A stretch of 6,288 bases of DNA from an uncultured Ruminococcus sp. (GTDB taxonomy: Bacteria > Bacillota > Clostridia > Oscillospirales > Acutalibacteraceae): positions 1-6,288 of the forward strand of contig CACYDD010000091.1 in NCBI GenBank assembly GCA_902773065.1. The letters are read 5' to 3'. How positions within the stretch are numbered: position 1 is the first letter of the stretch; the number at the start of each line of letters is the position of its first letter. The translations under genes and the position numbers were made by a program. Below the pieces are notes generated by a model that was not told where the DNA came from, did not search any database, and saw only the letters and a program-made list of their open reading frames with translations. Shown piece after piece: positions 4,884-6,288 of this stretch.

Positions 4884-6288
4884 ATATATATTTTAAATTG
4901 GTGTCGGCACTGATCAAGGGTGTCGAACCGAGTGCAAAAGAAAAAAAGAGAAACAAAATTTTTTACACCGTTATGACGTTTATTGCAGCATTCGGAATCA
5001 TGCTCCCGATGGCATTTTTTGTTGGTGTGATTCTTTATGCCATGACAGGTGCGCTTGCCGAATTCAATACACAGGAAAATGCGATAGAATTATTTTTGCA
5101 TCTGATTGCGGCATTTTCGTTTATCTTTGGACTCAATGTGATTTTTTCGGTATTCTATTTTTCGGGAGATATCGAAAACCTGTTGCCGCTTCCATTGCGG
5201 CCATATCAGATTATTGCCTCAAAGTTCACAGCCGCACTCATCAGCGAAAGCGTGATGGAATTTATTGTGATCATAGCGGCATTTGCAGGCTATATTATTG
5301 GCGGAGGACTTCCGTTTTATTCATGGTTCATTGCCGTTCTCGGTATGCTGACTATGCCGATCTTGCCGCTGATCTATTGCGGTATTTTATGTATGCTTGT
5401 TATGTATTTCACCCGATTTATCAAAAACAAGGATACGGTCAATAAAATAACGGGTGTTTTTACCTTTGTCCTTATTTTTGGCATTGTTTACCTGATCTCA
5501 AAAAGCGGCTTTGACAAAGACCAGCTCATTCTGGCAATGTCGCAGTCTGACAACGGCGTTCTATCCGTTATGAACTGTATCTTCCCGACAGTGCCGTTTC
5601 TGGTAAAGTCAATGGGGGCAGGCAGTATATTGAATATCTTTATTTATATCGGAATCAACCTTGCTGCGATTGCTTTATTTATGCTGGCGGCACAGCTTGT
5701 CTATTTCCCGAGTGTAGTGGGAATCGGTCAGGGGGCAGCAAGCAGCCGCAAAAGCGGAAAAACGGTTATTTCAAGAATGAAAAGACACATTCCCTCCCTT
5801 ACCTACCTGAAAAAGGAATTCCGTATATTATTCCGTACACCTGCGTATTTTACCAACTGCGTGATGATCAACCTGATCTGGCCCGTGTTTTTATACCTTG
5901 TGGTTATCATGCAGGGAAAAACAAATTTTATGGATTCGTTTATTTACGGCATACACAGCGGTAATCAGGAAACAGTATTGTGGTTTATGCTTGGTGTTTC
6001 GGCTGCTTCGGTGCTTGTGACGGCGGTCAACTGCATTGCCTCCTCGGCACTCACAAGAGAGGGAAAGCATTTTGCCTTTGTCAAATATATTCCCATGCCG
6101 TATATTGCACAGCTGAATGTCAAAGCGATCGTCAGTATCATTATCAGCGGAGCTGGTATGCTTATCTATGTTATAGCCGCTTGTATATGGCTTGGGACAG
6201 GTATTAAATTCACGATCTTCAGCTGTGTGCTAAGTCTGCTGTCTGTGACCTTTGCTACCTATTTCGGAATTTTCATGGATTCGGTCAA
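4880..6288 (+). CDS. ABC transporter permease, multi-pass membrane protein; 3' end outside window
   Basis: This is the membrane partner of the ATPase just upstream. It starts at ATG 4880-4882 inside the ATPase stop (ATGA overlap). The window holds 469 codons without a stop. After a basic cytoplasmic start (MNIYFKLVSALIKGVEPSAKEKKRNK) about ten hydrophobic spans can be seen, near residues 28-55, 69-94, 117-140, 146-177, 190-207, 250-276, 323-344, 366-391, 415-438 and 444-465. A break near 280-315 (Ser/Lys/Arg-rich, then LTYLKKEFRILFRTP) separates two halves. Each half has a Pro-rich loop before a helix: ENLLPLPLRPYQIIASK (99-115) and FVKYIPMPYIAQLNVK (400-415). This suggests a tandem-duplicated ABC-2-like permease. 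Such proteins usually exceed 500 residues, so a modest part is missing. The substrate is unknown. Confidence 0.9.
   Translation, partial: MNIYFKLVSALIKGVEPSAKEKKRNKIFYTVMTFIAAFGIMLPMAFFVGVILYAMTGALAEFNTQENAIELFLHLIAAFSFIFGLNVIFSVFYFSGDIENLLPLPLRPYQIIASKFTAALISESVMEFIVIIAAFAGYIIGGGLPFYSWFIAVLGMLTMPILPLIYCGILCMLVMYFTRFIKNKDTVNKITGVFTFVLIFGIVYLISKSGFDKDQLILAMSQSDNGVLSVMNCIFPTVPFLVKSMGAGSILNIFIYIGINLAAIALFMLAAQLVYFPSVVGIGQGAASSRKSGKTVISRMKRHIPSLTYLKKEFRILFRTPAYFTNCVMINLIWPVFLYLVVIMQGKTNFMDSFIYGIHSGNQETVLWFMLGVSAASVLVTAVNCIASSALTREGKHFAFVKYIPMPYIAQLNVKAIVSIIISGAGMLIYVIAACIWLGTGIKFTIFSCVLSLLSVTFATYFGIFMDSV

Noticed and set aside
5980..6207. A 75-codon plus-strand ORF inside the permease.
   Set aside because: It is out of frame with a continuous membrane-protein frame that runs from 4880 to the window end, and its Cys/Tyr-rich translation is typical of a shadow frame.
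1..6288. CRISPR array, tRNA, rRNA, insertion sequence or transposase.
   Set aside because: No regularly spaced direct repeats, no cloverleaf-like sequence, no rRNA-like stretch and no transposase-like protein were seen on either strand. The amylase break shows no obvious target-site duplication.

Overview
The window reads as a chromosomal segment of a gut-type Firmicute (Clostridia, most like Ruminococcus or another Oscillospiraceae member). This is inferred from gene content: a modular secreted-type starch-degrading GH13 enzyme with a CBM26-like module and MucBP-like repeats, a protein I recall as DUF6935, a tiny Hol_Tox-like peptide, strong AGGAGG-type ribosome binding sites and AT-rich Gram-positive promoters. 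No database search was possible.

Positions 1-2758 (minus strand) hold a long open reading frame for a MalS-like alpha-amylase. The catalytic barrel is followed by a C-terminal beta domain, two MucBP-like modules, a CBM26-like starch-binding module, a third MucBP-like module and the start of an Ig-like module that runs off the window. All three catalytic acids are present. However, the 5' end is missing: an in-frame stop lies 12 bases before the first recognisable amylase codon, with no credible start codon, ribosome binding site or signal peptide.

Positions 2823-3254 directly abut the broken amylase end. They form a compact unit that looks like a type I toxin-antitoxin locus. A sense promoter leads into a heavily structured leader, then a 30-residue hydrophobic, Lys-rich-tailed peptide (MTYEAFFQM...RKKK) whose Shine-Dalgarno sequence is predicted to be base-paired. 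A strong promoter faces the other way and would give an antisense RNA of about 90 nt over the 3' end of the toxin mRNA, ending at a stem-loop that overlaps the toxin stop codon. This locus is not explained by longer ORFs and is the most interesting system here.

Positions 3341-3991 are a monocistronic unit: promoter, ribosome binding site, a 189-residue DUF6935-like protein of unknown function, and a perfect hairpin starting at its stop codon. That hairpin is an inverted copy of one in the toxin leader.

Positions 4101-6288 hold an ABC transporter operon: promoter, an ATP-binding subunit, and a translationally coupled (ATGA overlap) multi-pass permease that continues past the window. The two proteins should form one membrane transporter, probably an exporter, of unknown substrate.
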